A stretch of 64,000 nucleotides of DNA from assembly GCA_045804965.1 (NCBI GenBank), contig JBJMMD010000009.1, positions 233,137 through 297,136 on the forward strand, given 5' to 3'. The translations under genes were made by a program, and so were the position numbers. Shown here in pieces: positions 7,776 through 17,290 of this stretch; the stretch's first letter is position 1, and every line of letters starts with the position of its first letter. The stretch comes from CAVTUU01 sp045804965 (GTDB lineage: Bacteria; Chloroflexota; Chloroflexia; Thermomicrobiales; UBA6265). The notes under the pieces are model-generated. The model was given only the letters and a program-made list of their open reading frames with translations, ran no database searches and had not been told where the DNA came from.

Positions 7776-10352
7776 GTGGCAGCCAGCACGGCAACGACCG
7801 AAAACAAGGCAAGAAGGAGTGATCCCAAGCTGACCGAGTTGAGTATCCCGGTCACCGGGATGACGTGCGTGTCGTGCGTGCGTCGGATCGAGCGGGCGCT
7901 GAGCAAGGTGGAAGGCATCAGTGATGCGAGCGCCAACCTCGCGACCGAGCGGGCGAGCGTTCAGTGCGATCCTTCTCAGGTCGACATAACCAAGATTCAA
8001 AGCGCAATCCGAGGCGCGGGCTACGGAGTAGGCGAGGAGGAGTTTGAGCTGCCGATCACCGGTATGACTTGCGCTTCATGTGTCCGGCGCGTCGAGAAAG
8101 CAATTGCGAAAACGCCGGGGGTTGCCGCGGCGAGCGTCAACCTCGCGACGGAAAAAGCGACCGTGCGCGTATTGAACGGCGCCGTCACGCGATCCGATCT
8201 CGCGCACGCGGTCGAGGCGGCTGGATATGGTGTCGCCGAGATCGAGACCGGCTCGGTCGAAGAGGCGGAGGAGCGAGGAAACGCGGCGCGGACGCGGGCG
8301 ACGCGGATCTTGACCGTCAAAGTCGGATTCAGCTTGGCGGTGTCCGCCGTCCTCATGCTCCTCATGTATTGGCCGGGTTGGCTCTTCGGCGGTCGTCCGG
8401 ATTGGTCGATGGACAACCTCAACCTGGCGATGTTTATCCTGGCGACGCCGGTTCAGTTTTGGGCTGGGTGGCAGTTCTATCGCCAGGCCTGGGCGGCAGC
8501 GCGGCATTTCCAGACGAACATGAGCACGCTCGTCGTGCTCGGCACTTCGGCGGCGTATGGCTATTCAGTCCTCGTCACGTTTTGGCCGCATGTGATCGAG
8601 CGAGCTGGGCTCGAACCGGAGGTCTATTACGACTCGGCCACGGTCATCATCGGGTTGATCCTCCTCGGCAGACTGCTCGAAGCGCGGGCGAAATCGCAGA
8701 CTGGCTCCGCCATCCGCAAACTCCTCAATCTTGCCCCGAAAACCGCGCGCGTGATCAAAGACGGTGAGGAGATCGAAGTCGCGGTGGCCGACTTACACGT
8801 CGGCGAACTGATCCGGGTGCGGCCTGGCGAAAAGATCGCGGTCGACGGGGTCGTGATCGACGGCGGCTCGGCGGTCGACGAGAGCATGTTGACCGGCGAA
8901 AGCATGCCGGTCGAGAAAGCTCCCGGCGACGAAGTTATCGGGGCGACGCTCAACACAACCGGAACCTTCATCTTTCGCGCGAAGCGCGTTGGCAAGGAGA
9001 CCGCACTCGCCCAAATTGTGCGCATGGTGAGCGAGGCGCAAGGTTCGAAGGCACCGATCCAGCGATTGGCGGACACGATTTCGAGTTATTTCGTGCCGGT
9101 CGTGATCGTGCTCGCGGCGCTGACCTTCGGAGTCTGGTGGGCGGTTGGCCCCGATCCTTCATTCACCTATGCGTTGAAGGCAGCGATCGCGGTGTTAATC
9201 ATTGCTTGCCCGTGCGCGATGGGTTTGGCGACGCCGACCGCGGTGATTGTCGGCACCGGCGAGGGCGCGCGGCACGGCGTCCTGATCAAGGGCGGAGAAG
9301 CGCTCGAAACGGCAAACAGCGTTCGCGCGGTCATGCTCGACAAGACGGGCACGGTGACGCGGGGCAAACCGGCACTGACCGACATCATTGCCGTCAACGG
9401 ATTCAGCCGCGACGAGGTGCTGCGGTTGGCCGCGTCGGCCGAGCAAGGGTCGGAGCACCCGCTCGCAGCCGCGATCGTCAACGCCGCGAAAGAGAGCGGA
9501 GTGACGCTTGCGGGCGGGCGCGAATTCCGGGCGCTGACCGGTCACGGGGTTGAAGCAGACGTCGATGGGCGCCGCGTCCTGCTGGGCAACCAAGCGCTCT
9601 TCGGGCAACGAGGGATCGCGCTCGAAGCACTGACGACGGAGGTCGTTCGCCTGGCGAGTGACGGCAAAACGGCGATGTATCTCGCGATCGATGGTGAACC
9701 AGCAGCGGTCATTGCCGTCGCCGACATCGTGCGGCCGGAATCGGCGCAGGCCGTGGCCGAACTCCAGGCGATGGGCCTCGAGGTCTGGATGGTGACCGGC
9801 GACAACGAACGGACCGCGGCGGCGGTCGCGCGGGCGGTTGGCATCGACCAGGAACATGTGCTTGCCAACGTGCTCCCAGGCGACAAGACGGCTAAAGTCA
9901 GCGAGCTTCAGCAGTGCGGCCTGGCCGTGGCGATGGTCGGCGACGGGATCAACGATGCGCCGGCGCTGGCCCAAGCCGATCTCGGGATTGCGGTTGGCGC
10001 TGGCGCCGATGTCGCGATCGAAGCGAGCGATATCACGCTCGTCGGCGGTGATCCGCGGGGTGTCGTGACAGCGATCGCGTTGTCGCGGAAAACCTTGCAG
10101 ACGATCCGCCAAAATCTCTTCTGGGCATTTGGCTACAACGTCGTCTTGATCCCGGTCGCAATGGGCGTGCTGTATCCGCTCACCGGCTATCTGCTCAATC
10201 CGGCGTTGGCGGCGGGCGCGATGGCGCTCTCGAGCGTCAGCGTGGTGACGAACTCGTTGCGCCTGCGGGGATTTGAGCCAGGGGCGGCAAGGCTTCCCGC
10301 GGCAAGGCTTTCAGGGGCAACCGTTCCTGGGGTTCAAAACCACGGGCTATGA
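7776..10352 (+). CDS. copA: Copper-exporting P1B-type ATPase CopA
   Basis: 858 residues from GTG 7776 (AGGAAG upstream). It has two N-terminal heavy-metal-associated domains, GMTCVSC (Cys31/Cys34) and GMTCASC (around residue 100), then membrane helices. It carries the transport motif CPC (478-480), the phosphorylation motif DKTGTVT (Asp522), the SEHPLA nucleotide-site motif and GDGINDAPAL. The YN in GYNVVLIPVAMG and the MALSSVSVVTNSLRLR in the last helices are the Cu(I) signatures of subgroup P1B-1. It exports Cu+ from the cytoplasm. A CsoR-type operator precedes it. The last 26 or so residues are unlike other CopA ends and are encoded by repeat-like DNA, so the reading frame seems to have run into an intergenic repeat. 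Confidence 0.95.
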   Translation: MAASTATTENKARRSDPKLTELSIPVTGMTCVSCVRRIERALSKVEGISDASANLATERASVQCDPSQVDITKIQSAIRGAGYGVGEEEFELPITGMTCASCVRRVEKAIAKTPGVAAASVNLATEKATVRVLNGAVTRSDLAHAVEAAGYGVAEIETGSVEEAEERGNAARTRATRILTVKVGFSLAVSAVLMLLMYWPGWLFGGRPDWSMDNLNLAMFILATPVQFWAGWQFYRQAWAAARHFQTNMSTLVVLGTSAAYGYSVLVTFWPHVIERAGLEPEVYYDSATVIIGLILLGRLLEARAKSQTGSAIRKLLNLAPKTARVIKDGEEIEVAVADLHVGELIRVRPGEKIAVDGVVIDGGSAVDESMLTGESMPVEKAPGDEVIGATLNTTGTFIFRAKRVGKETALAQIVRMVSEAQGSKAPIQRLADTISSYFVPVVIVLAALTFGVWWAVGPDPSFTYALKAAIAVLIIACPCAMGLATPTAVIVGTGEGARHGVLIKGGEALETANSVRAVMLDKTGTVTRGKPALTDIIAVNGFSRDEVLRLAASAEQGSEHPLAAAIVNAAKESGVTLAGGREFRALTGHGVEADVDGRRVLLGNQALFGQRGIALEALTTEVVRLASDGKTAMYLAIDGEPAAVIAVADIVRPESAQAVAELQAMGLEVWMVTGDNERTAAAVARAVGIDQEHVLANVLPGDKTAKVSELQQCGLAVAMVGDGINDAPALAQADLGIAVGAGADVAIEASDITLVGGDPRGVVTAIALSRKTLQTIRQNLFWAFGYNVVLIPVAMGVLYPLTGYLLNPALAAGAMALSSVSVVTNSLRLRGFEPGAARLPAARLSGATVPGVQNHGL

Positions 10353-10377
10353 CCGACGAAGCCCTTCCAGAATTGAG
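10288..10377. repeat. Repeat-like DNA overlapping the 3' end of copA
   Basis: GGCAAGGCTTCCCGC and GGCAAGGCTTTCAGG are near-tandem copies, followed at 10343-10377 by a CGGGCTATGACCGACGAAGC unit. That unit matches 6148-6182 with a few substitutions. The first part is read as the C-terminal tail of CopA. Confidence 0.5.
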
Positions 10378-10527
10378 AACGAAGCCACGAACCGCGTTCA
10401 CCCGTCGGGACACAGGGCTTGTGCGCCCGCGGATCGGATTCGACATTGCCAACCTCCGTGGCCACTAGGCAGCCGTAGGGCTATTTGTCGCTATGGAGAG
10501 CGGCCTTCGGAGTTGGGGAAGGTTTTG

Positions 10528-11184
10528 ATGCTGCACCTGGTCGCCGCGACGCGAAACGACGCCAAGCTCGCCGCATTGCGGCGACTCGGAGGCGACGCCG
10601 TGGTCGTGCGTCCGCTTCCACACGACATATCCCTGAAAGATGAGTTGGCGCGATGGTCCTTGGCCGAGGTGGAGGATGGGCGAAGCGTCGAGGACATTGC
10701 GGCGGCGAAGGCGGTGTGGTGGTCGCGGCAGTTACCGAGCGATCTCGTAATTGCGAGTGACGGCGGGTTGGAGATTCCCGGGCTCGGTGACACTTGGGAT
10801 CCGACGCGAACGCGCCGGTTCGCGGGCAAGGACGCGTCCGATCTCGACAGGGCGCGCGCCTTGCTCGCCCGCGCTGCTCATCTCCAGGGGAGCGATCGGC
10901 GAATTGCTTGGCGGGAAAGCGTGGCGGTTGCACGCGATGGTGAAGTGATCGGGCAATGGAGCGCGGAGAGCCGGCCAGGGCTTCTTGCCGATGATGTCGA
11001 CCCGGCCAGTGTCGAGTCGGGCCGCGGGTTTTGGGTTGAGGCGATCTGGACATGTCCTGATCTTTCACGACGCCGTCTCGCGAGTCTTACTCACGAGGAA
11101 CGCGTGAGGTGCGGTGACCACTGGTCACAACTTGAATCGCCTCTTCGCCAATTTCTCGCAACAATTGGCGAGAATAAGGATTGA
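10528..11184 (+). CDS. Divergent ITPase/RdgB-HAM1-like nucleotide pyrophosphatase
   Basis: 218 residues from ATG 10528, preceded by GGGGAAGG (10515-10522); longer starts would run through repeat DNA. The N-terminus LVAATRNDAKLAALRRLG resembles the substrate loop of the non-canonical purine NTP pyrophosphatase family, and VIASDGGLEIPGL corresponds to its DDSGLEVDAL segment, with Asp present but the first Asp replaced by Ser. The rest is poorly conserved, so removal of ITP/XTP from the nucleotide pool is a plausible but unproven role. It probably has its own promoter, since copA ends 175 bases upstream. Confidence 0.6.
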   Translation: MLHLVAATRNDAKLAALRRLGGDAVVVRPLPHDISLKDELARWSLAEVEDGRSVEDIAAAKAVWWSRQLPSDLVIASDGGLEIPGLGDTWDPTRTRRFAGKDASDLDRARALLARAAHLQGSDRRIAWRESVAVARDGEVIGQWSAESRPGLLADDVDPASVESGRGFWVEAIWTCPDLSRRRLASLTHEERVRCGDHWSQLESPLRQFLATIGENKD

Positions 11185-11366
11185 CCTAGCCTATTCGTCC
11201 TGTTAACGTCCTAACTTAACAAGCCAAGATATATCTAGACGCGGCCACCTCGCGGCGCGTCTAAGCCGTTGGGCGGGTTCGTGGCTCGGCGTGCCTGGCT
11301 CGGTCAGCGGCGCTCAGGCCCTTCCTTCACCTGGGAATGTCCAGTTCCGGCGGAGGCACGCAGCAC

Positions 11367-12956
11367 ATGCATTTCGGTGGTAGGACCTTACATTGGCCCG
11401 ATACATCGCGTGATCAGATCATCTGGCTTCTTCTGCTGATCGGGATTTTCCTGTTCATGCGGGCGGCCGCGGGCACGCCGATGGCGGTGCTCGCGACCTT
11501 CACCGGCGTTGCCGGATACGGAATCGACCGTCATTTCTACATCCAGTACACCATCCTTTTGGTCGCGATGCTTGCCTTTGTCTTTCGCTCGCGCCAGGTT
11601 CGGCGCGTGACCGCGCGCCAGGCAGCGGGCGAAGGGATTCTGCTCAGCGCCGGATTCGTCCTCTATGAGCTGGGCCGGATGCTCTTCGTCGGAGATTTCA
11701 CGACGGCAGAACGAAATGCGTCGCGGGTCGTCGCCTTGGAACGGCGATTCGGCGGAGCGTTCGAGAGCTCATGGCAACAGACGGTCCTCGGCCACGATCA
11801 TGCCCTCGAATCGTTCAACCGTGTCTACTCGTTCATGTTCATCCCCATCGTCATCGGGGTGCTGTTCTGGCTGCTCATCTTCGATGACGCCTCATACCGC
11901 ATCTTACGGACGAGTTTAGGCATCGCGGCGCTGCTCGCCTTGACCACGATTGCGCTCTTCCCGGTGGCTCCCCCGCGGCTCCTGCCCGGCTCAAACGTGA
12001 TCGACACTCACCGCCTTCTTGGCGGCAAGCACGGTTTCGTCAACCAGTTCGCGGCGGTGCCGAGTCTTCACGTCGGCTGGTCGATTGCAGCCGGATTCGC
12101 CCTCTGCCGGAGCTTGCGGAATCACCGTTGGCGACATCTAGCGTACGCGCCTGGTGTGCTCATGGCGGTGACGGTCATTGTGACCGGAAACCACTTTTGG
12201 TTTGATGCAGTAATCGGGGTTTGCTTCACGCTCGGCCCGGCGATCTTGTTGTCCAACCGCGCTGACGCTACGGCCGCGCGCCGGGGCGTGCATCGGGTGT
12301 CGGCTTGGTCGGCGGCGCGCGCGGCGATCGCCCAATCTTCGGGAGCGCAGTTCTCCATCTGTTCGCTGGGGCTGCTGTTGGCGTATCTCGTTCTCCGCGA
12401 ACCGATCACCCCCAACTTCACGCACTATTGGGGCTATCAGATTGCGCAGATCGCTGCCACCATCGCCGCGGTGGCGTATTTGTCGACGAAGCTCGCCCCT
12501 GAGGGCGGGCTCTCCTGGCCCACGCATATCATTGTCGTGACCGTGACCTATGCCGATACGTTTGGCACGGCAGGCCACTTCTATGACCGCTTTGCGACAT
12601 ACGACAAGATCACCCATTTTGGCGGCGGAGCGTCATTGGCGGCAGCAGCTTATGACATCCTGTATGCGATGAACGTGCGCGGTCGGATCTCTTGGTCGCC
12701 GAGCGCGCGCGTGCTTGTGGCAACGCTAATTCCTGTCGCGCTCGGCGTAAGTTGGGAGATTTACGAGTATTTGGGCGACTCGGTGTTCAACACCGGGCGC
12801 AATGCCGGCGGCCTAGACACGACGTACGACATCATTTCCGACACCACCGGCGCGTTCTTGACCTGCTTGATTATGTGGCGGCGCGAGCTGAAGCAGACTG
12901 TGGCCGAATTCCAACCGAAGCACGTCTTTGGTCGCACGGGACCGTCGTCGGGGTAA
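11367..12956 (+). CDS. Membrane protein: PAP2-type phosphatase domain fused to a YjdF/DUF2238-like domain
   Basis: About 529 residues with many membrane segments. ATG 11367 is preferred (GGAGG at 11352-11356); ATG 11337 has no clear ribosome-binding site. The N-terminal half has RLLPGSNVIDTH, PSLHVGWSIAAGF and GNHFWFDAVIGV, the PAP2 inositolphosphotransferase/phosphatase motifs, where the two His are catalytic. The C-terminal half has YDRFATYDKITHFGGGASLA and SWEIYEYLGDSVFN followed by TYDIISDTTGAFL, which match the small inner-membrane YjdF/DUF2238 family. Such domains are normally separate proteins. Likely substrate is a membrane lipid phosphate or phosphoinositol (inference). Confidence 0.7.
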   Translation: MHFGGRTLHWPDTSRDQIIWLLLLIGIFLFMRAAAGTPMAVLATFTGVAGYGIDRHFYIQYTILLVAMLAFVFRSRQVRRVTARQAAGEGILLSAGFVLYELGRMLFVGDFTTAERNASRVVALERRFGGAFESSWQQTVLGHDHALESFNRVYSFMFIPIVIGVLFWLLIFDDASYRILRTSLGIAALLALTTIALFPVAPPRLLPGSNVIDTHRLLGGKHGFVNQFAAVPSLHVGWSIAAGFALCRSLRNHRWRHLAYAPGVLMAVTVIVTGNHFWFDAVIGVCFTLGPAILLSNRADATAARRGVHRVSAWSAARAAIAQSSGAQFSICSLGLLLAYLVLREPITPNFTHYWGYQIAQIAATIAAVAYLSTKLAPEGGLSWPTHIIVVTVTYADTFGTAGHFYDRFATYDKITHFGGGASLAAAAYDILYAMNVRGRISWSPSARVLVATLIPVALGVSWEIYEYLGDSVFNTGRNAGGLDTTYDIISDTTGAFLTCLIMWRRELKQTVAEFQPKHVFGRTGPSSG

Positions 12957-13010
12957 GCTCCCTTTTCCACGTGAGCGTGGGAGTACGAGGAGACTACTCG
13001 GCGCCGCCGC

Positions 13011-13201
13011 GCGCCCGGGGCTGAAGTCCCCGGGCTGAACCTACAAAGCCGGCTAAAGACTGGCTAAGATCAGGCGCTCTCTTCGTTGTTCCGTGTTGTT
13101 CCGTAGCGGCGTACAGCTGTACGCCTTCGATCGAATCCGACTCAGTTCGCCTTTTCCACCCGCCGTAGTCGCCAGGCTGGCATACGGCTGCTTGCCGCTA
13201 C
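13011..13201. repeat. Cluster of palindromic intergenic repeats
   Basis: Between convergent genes lie three units. The first is a GCCCGGGGCTGAAGTCCCCG hairpin (from about 13013). The second is GGCGTAC-AGCT-GTACGCC (13108-13125), led by CCGTAG. The third, on the opposite strand, is a CGTAGCGGCAAGCAGCCG unit (about 13184-13201). They resemble units at 6191, 25016 and 57218. No gene is seen in 12957-13222. Confidence 0.6.
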
Positions 13202-13222
13202 GATTCCTACTCCAGTGAACGT

Positions 13223-14095
13223 CTAAGACGTCATAACGTTCCGCAGACGGCCTAGCTTCTCGACCTCGACTTCGACGGTGTCGCCGGGCTTGAGCCAAGG
13301 TTTGTCGGCGCGGCCCATGGCGACGCCTTCCGGGGTCCCGGTCGAGATCAGGTCGCCGGGGCTTAGTGTGAAATGCTTGCTCAGGTAGCTGACGAGCTGG
13401 GCAACGGAGAAGATCATGTCAGCCGTGGTTGAGTCCTGGCGGAGTTCGCCGTTGACCCAGCATTTGACGGCGAGCTTTTGTGGATCGCCGACCTTATCGG
13501 CCGAAACGAGGTAGGGACCGACCGGGAGGAACTTGTCGAGTGTCTTGCCGAGGACCCATTGGCTCGTGCGGCGCTGCAGCTCACGCGCGCTGACGTCGTT
13601 TGCGGTGCAATAGCCAAACACGTAATTGAGGGCATCGGCTTCACTGACGTTTTTCGCGGTCTTGCCAATAATGACGCCGAGCTCGGCTTCGTAGTCATAT
13701 TCGGTGTCGACGGGTGGGAGGGGGACTTCCTCGTTGTGGGCTGCGATCGCGTTGTTGAACTTCGAGAAGACGACCGGGGTCGCCGGAATCGGAGAGTTCG
13801 TTTCTTCGGCGTGACGGCGGTAGTTGAGCCCGATGCAGATGACCTTCGTTGGACGCGGCAAACACGGTCCAAATGTGAGCGAGGACTCGTCCCGGATCGC
13901 GGACGCCGGCGCGCCGGCCGCGAGCGCCGCCAGCGCGGTTGCCGCATCATCGCCGCCGGTGAGCAGATCCTCGACCGTCTCGGACGCCTCGATATTGCCG
14001 GTCGCCTGCTTCGCGGCGGTGACATCGACGACGCCGTTCTCGGTCTTCACGCCGAGGCGCAGCGCGTTGCCGTCCTTGAAGGTCAACAAATACAT
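13223..14095 (-). CDS. Fumarylacetoacetate hydrolase (FAH)-family protein
   Basis: 290 residues, full length for the family. The C-terminal FAH domain has ICIGLNYRRHAEE and YDYEAELGVIIGKTAKNV, with the metal-binding Glu pair in EAE, then GYCTANDVSARELQ and the terminal GDLISTGTPEGVAMG. The fold acts on 2-hydroxyhepta-dienedioate, acylpyruvates or fumarylacetoacetate, hydrolysing a C-C bond or decarboxylating with Mg2+ or Mn2+; the substrate here is not determinable. No aromatic degradation genes are beside it. Downstream lies a repeat-rich convergent gap. Confidence 0.85.
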   Translation of the reverse strand: MYLLTFKDGNALRLGVKTENGVVDVTAAKQATGNIEASETVEDLLTGGDDAATALAALAAGAPASAIRDESSLTFGPCLPRPTKVICIGLNYRRHAEETNSPIPATPVVFSKFNNAIAAHNEEVPLPPVDTEYDYEAELGVIIGKTAKNVSEADALNYVFGYCTANDVSARELQRRTSQWVLGKTLDKFLPVGPYLVSADKVGDPQKLAVKCWVNGELRQDSTTADMIFSVAQLVSYLSKHFTLSPGDLISTGTPEGVAMGRADKPWLKPGDTVEVEVEKLGRLRNVMTS

Positions 14096-14231
14096 CGAGA
14101 CCCCTTTCTCACGTTGGTTCAGTTTCGATTGTGCGCAACAATCCGCACCGGCGACTGCTCACCGGCGCGGGCGACATATTTTAGGGCACTTTTCGAGCAA
14201 ACGGTTGACGACGCGGCTAGAGGAATGAAAC

Positions 14232-14256
14232 GGGGCGGAACCATTCGTCCCGCCCC
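14232..14256 (-). terminator. Probable terminator of the 14309-14578 gene
   Basis: GGGGCGG (14232-14238) pairs with CCGCCCC (14250-14256). Reading the minus strand, the stem is followed by GTTTCATT, a weak T-rich tract, and it lies 53 bases after the gene's stop. Confidence 0.5.
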
Positions 14257-14308
14257 TTCGAGTGGTGCTACAAGTCTGCGGGCAGTACTGGAGACCGATG
14301 CTCCCTGT

Positions 14309-14578
14309 TCAATTCATTGCCGGCTTGATCTCAACTCCAATTGTTGGGGTGACGCCTTCCAGGCGATGTCCGGCGCGGATCAGGAGGTTGCCAGACCATT
14401 TACGCCAAGCGCGAGGCGCCCGCTCGCGATCTGGGTGGGTTGCGATCCACTGCTGCGCGAACTGCTGGTCCCGCAGGTGTCGTTCTGCCGCCGCAAGAAC
14501 TTGGCCCCCATTGAGCCCACAGCCATGGAGTATGAACGCATCAGGAGTCTTGTAATCAGACGATGTGTGTGGATACAT
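14309..14578 (-). CDS. Small protein of unknown function downstream of LuxR-type regulator
   Basis: 89 residues from ATG 14578, which has an excellent AGGAAGG (minus strand) 9 bases upstream; an open frame extends farther but without a better start. It begins MYPHTSSDYKTPDAFILHGC, and the C-terminal half WRKWSGNLLIRAGHRLEG is amphipathic and basic. No signal peptide or known motif. It follows the LuxR/STAND regulator on the same strand after 187 bases and may be its regulated partner, as the small exported protein follows the regulator at 46.4 kb. A terminator-like hairpin follows. Confidence 0.55.
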   Translation of the reverse strand: MYPHTSSDYKTPDAFILHGCGLNGGQVLAAAERHLRDQQFAQQWIATHPDRERAPRAWRKWSGNLLIRAGHRLEGVTPTIGVEIKPAMN

Positions 14579-14765
14579 GTAGTTTTTCCTTCCTATCGCT
14601 CTTGATGCCCCAGAACGGTTGCGGTTGCCTGATGTGATGCTGCGCCTCGCGGGTGCGCTGGACATCCGCCAACTGGCGGATATCTGAGGAGATTCGAGCA
14701 TGGGGGATCTACGCGACCCGCGTAGTCGTCGCGTAGGACGGGCGCGAGTTGAGAGGGGTTAGGGG

Positions 14766-17126
14766 TTAAGTGATGCCGTGCTGGACGGCGAGGGCGATCG
14801 CCTCCGAGCGCCCAGTCACGCCGAGCTTGGCGTAGAGGTTGGAGAGGTGGGTCTGCACCGTACGAGGACTGATGAAGAGTTCCTGGGCAATCTGGGGAGT
14901 CGAGAGGCCCGCCGGCAAGAGGCGAAGGACTGCAAGTTCCCGCGGTGTGAGGCCGAAGGGAGCGGCCAGTGCCGATGGCGGCGGCCCTCGCCACGCCTCG
15001 GCGGCGTCGAGGGCGGCCTGAAGTTCAGCCGTGACCTGATCCGGGCGCATCGCACGGCCTTCAGCCCAGGCGCGATCGAACGCCGCCTGCCCCAACGCTT
15101 CTCGCGCCCGGTTCATGGCTCGCTCGAAGACGGTGCGCTCAGGCATAAGAGATTTCTCGCTTTTCAGTTCGTCAACGGCTGCCGACGCCGCCAACAGGTG
15201 CGCTGCTCGCACCGGCTCGTCGACAGCTTGGGCCAGCAACGCGGTGGCCGCGTTCACGGGCCCTCGAACCACGTACTGGGTCCCGCAACTCAGCGATGCC
15301 AGCTCAGTTGACGAGCTCACGGAGAAGGCCTCGCGGAGGGCGCTGGTCGCCTTCGGGTAATCTCCCTGATCGGTCGCGAGAATCCCAATCCAACCCAAGC
15401 ACCAAGACACGAAGTAGGGCCGATCCAACGCCCTGCCGGCCTCTAGTGCCTGCTCCCAATACTGTGCGGCTAGCTCCGAGGCTCCGCGCCCGTACGCCAC
15501 TTTCCCCCGCTGGTAGGACATCAATGGGCCGAACATGGGGTCCGAAGTGCGCACCAGCTCTAGACTCTCTGCGAGCATCGTATCGCCCGCCATGTAATTG
15601 CCGCGGCCCCCTTCGACCATGCCGAGCATCGCCACACTGATCGCCTCAAGATCGTCAACGGAGTTCCGGGTATCTCTGGCGATCGCCCGGCTCTGCGCCA
15701 GATGAATGGCCGCTTCCTCATCATCGCCAAGGTAATGGTTAAGCACTCCGAGGAAGTAATGCGCCCAGCCGAGATAGGGCGACTGCATCGCAGACGGCGC
15801 TGCCAATGATTTCGCCAGCCAGTCGCGACCTTCCAGCCAGCGGCCGGTGTAATACCAGAAAAAGCCGAGCGTGGCCGCCAGGCGCAGCAGCCGTGCCCAA
15901 TCGCCCGTCCGCTCCAGCCACGTCAGGGCCGCCCGCAGGTTGTCCCGATCGGTCTCTAAACGAGTCCAACCTTCGTCACGAGACAGAACGCCGCGCAAGC
16001 CGAGGTGTTCGTGAGCGACTTCCAGGCACCAATTGGCATGGGCAGACCTGGTGGCGTCCTCCTCGCTGCTGGCGGTCAATTGCTCCAGCCCGAACTCACG
16101 GATCGTCTCCAGCATCCTGAACCGGGTCGTGCCGTCCGCCTCTTGGGCGTGGAGCAACAGGCTCTTGTCGACGAGCGAGGAGATGCCGTTGAAAACATCG
16201 ACCGCCAGCTCGCCGGCCGCGATGGCGACCGCCTCCGCCGCCGCGAGCGTGCAACCACCGACAAAGACGGCCAGCCGCCGGAACAGCACCCGCTCCGGTT
16301 CGGTCAGCAGGTCATAGCTCCAGGCGATGGCCTCCCGCATCGTTTGCAGGCGCTCGGGCACGTCGGTTGGGCCGCCGGTGAGGAGCGTCAGTTGCTGCTC
16401 CAGGCGCTCCAGAATCACCGCCGGAGTCAGGATTCGATCCCAGGCAGCCGCCAGCTCAAGCGCCAGCGGTAGACCATCGAGGCGGCGGCAGATTTCGGCA
16501 ATGGTTGGGGCGTTGGTCTCAGTCAGTGCAAAACTGGGCCGCATGGCTTGGGCCCGCTCGACGAAAAGGCGAGCTGCCTGGTTTTCAAGAAGAGCACGCG
16601 GCGAATTGACACTGACAGCCGGCACATCCAGCGGCTCGAGCGGAAACGTGCGCTCACCGTAAGGGTGGAGGCGCTCACGGCTCGTAACAAGTACCCGAGC
16701 ATCAGCACCGGATGAGAGGAGCGAGCCGACGAGCGGCGCCGCAGGAAGGAGGTGCTCAAAATTGTCGAGCACGAGGAGTACGTGTGTTCCTGCCAGCGCG
16801 TTGCGGAGGCGTTCGCCGAGTGGCTGGTCTCCCGTCTCCCGCACACCGAGCATGCGCGCGATCGCCGAACCGACAAGATCTGGGTCCCGTACAGGGGCAA
16901 GATCAACAAGATAGATGCCATCGGAGAAGGCATCAACGAGGTCCGTAGTGATCTGAAGGGCGAGACGGGTCTTGCCGATGCCGCCGGGGCCGGTCAGGGT
17001 CACGAGCTGGACATCATCGCGGAGTAGTAGGTCGCAGACTGCCGCGCGCTCGCTTTCGCGCCCGATGAGGGGCGTACGCGAGACGGGCAAATCGGTATAG
17101 GTATTGAGCACTGGCGTGGCGGACAT
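14766..17126 (-). CDS. LuxR-family regulator with STAND (NB-ARC-like) ATPase, copy 1
   Basis: 786 residues from ATG 17126; a start at 17252 would run through the terminator hairpin at 17238-17264. After RTPLIGRESERAAV comes Walker A GPGGIGKTR, Walker B VLLVLDNFEH and the GLPLALELAAAWDRIL motif, typical of STAND ATPases. A long alpha-helical, TPR-like middle follows, and the C-terminal LuxR helix-turn-helix is LTPRELAVLRLLPAGLSTPQ and following residues. Expected role: ligand-gated transcription activator that oligomerises on ATP binding. The signal is unknown. It shares architecture with the regulators at 40.8 and 46.4 kb but differs in the linker and HTH. Confidence 0.85.
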   Translation of the reverse strand: MSATPVLNTYTDLPVSRTPLIGRESERAAVCDLLLRDDVQLVTLTGPGGIGKTRLALQITTDLVDAFSDGIYLVDLAPVRDPDLVGSAIARMLGVRETGDQPLGERLRNALAGTHVLLVLDNFEHLLPAAPLVGSLLSSGADARVLVTSRERLHPYGERTFPLEPLDVPAVSVNSPRALLENQAARLFVERAQAMRPSFALTETNAPTIAEICRRLDGLPLALELAAAWDRILTPAVILERLEQQLTLLTGGPTDVPERLQTMREAIAWSYDLLTEPERVLFRRLAVFVGGCTLAAAEAVAIAAGELAVDVFNGISSLVDKSLLLHAQEADGTTRFRMLETIREFGLEQLTASSEEDATRSAHANWCLEVAHEHLGLRGVLSRDEGWTRLETDRDNLRAALTWLERTGDWARLLRLAATLGFFWYYTGRWLEGRDWLAKSLAAPSAMQSPYLGWAHYFLGVLNHYLGDDEEAAIHLAQSRAIARDTRNSVDDLEAISVAMLGMVEGGRGNYMAGDTMLAESLELVRTSDPMFGPLMSYQRGKVAYGRGASELAAQYWEQALEAGRALDRPYFVSWCLGWIGILATDQGDYPKATSALREAFSVSSSTELASLSCGTQYVVRGPVNAATALLAQAVDEPVRAAHLLAASAAVDELKSEKSLMPERTVFERAMNRAREALGQAAFDRAWAEGRAMRPDQVTAELQAALDAAEAWRGPPPSALAAPFGLTPRELAVLRLLPAGLSTPQIAQELFISPRTVQTHLSNLYAKLGVTGRSEAIALAVQHGIT

Positions 17127-17237
17127 GGCCGATCTCGACTGACTGCCAATGCGACCGCATGCACCCGCATCATGACGTGCAGGGAGCGGGCCGTCAATGT
17201 GGAGACGCGGCGCCGCGACACCGCTCGGCAAACGCAA

Positions 17238-17264
17238 CCAGGCGGGACACAATATCCCGCCTGG
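17238..17264 (-). terminator. Hairpin between lpdA and the upstream end of LuxR copy 1
   Basis: A perfect 10-base stem CCAGGCGGGA (17238-17247) / TCCCGCCTGG (17255-17264) with a 7-base loop. It lies 26 bases beyond the lpdA stop and upstream of the LuxR gene; a T-run is lacking, so strength is uncertain. Confidence 0.6.
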
Positions 17265-17290
17265 GTCATGGCGTTCTTCTATGCGCAGGC

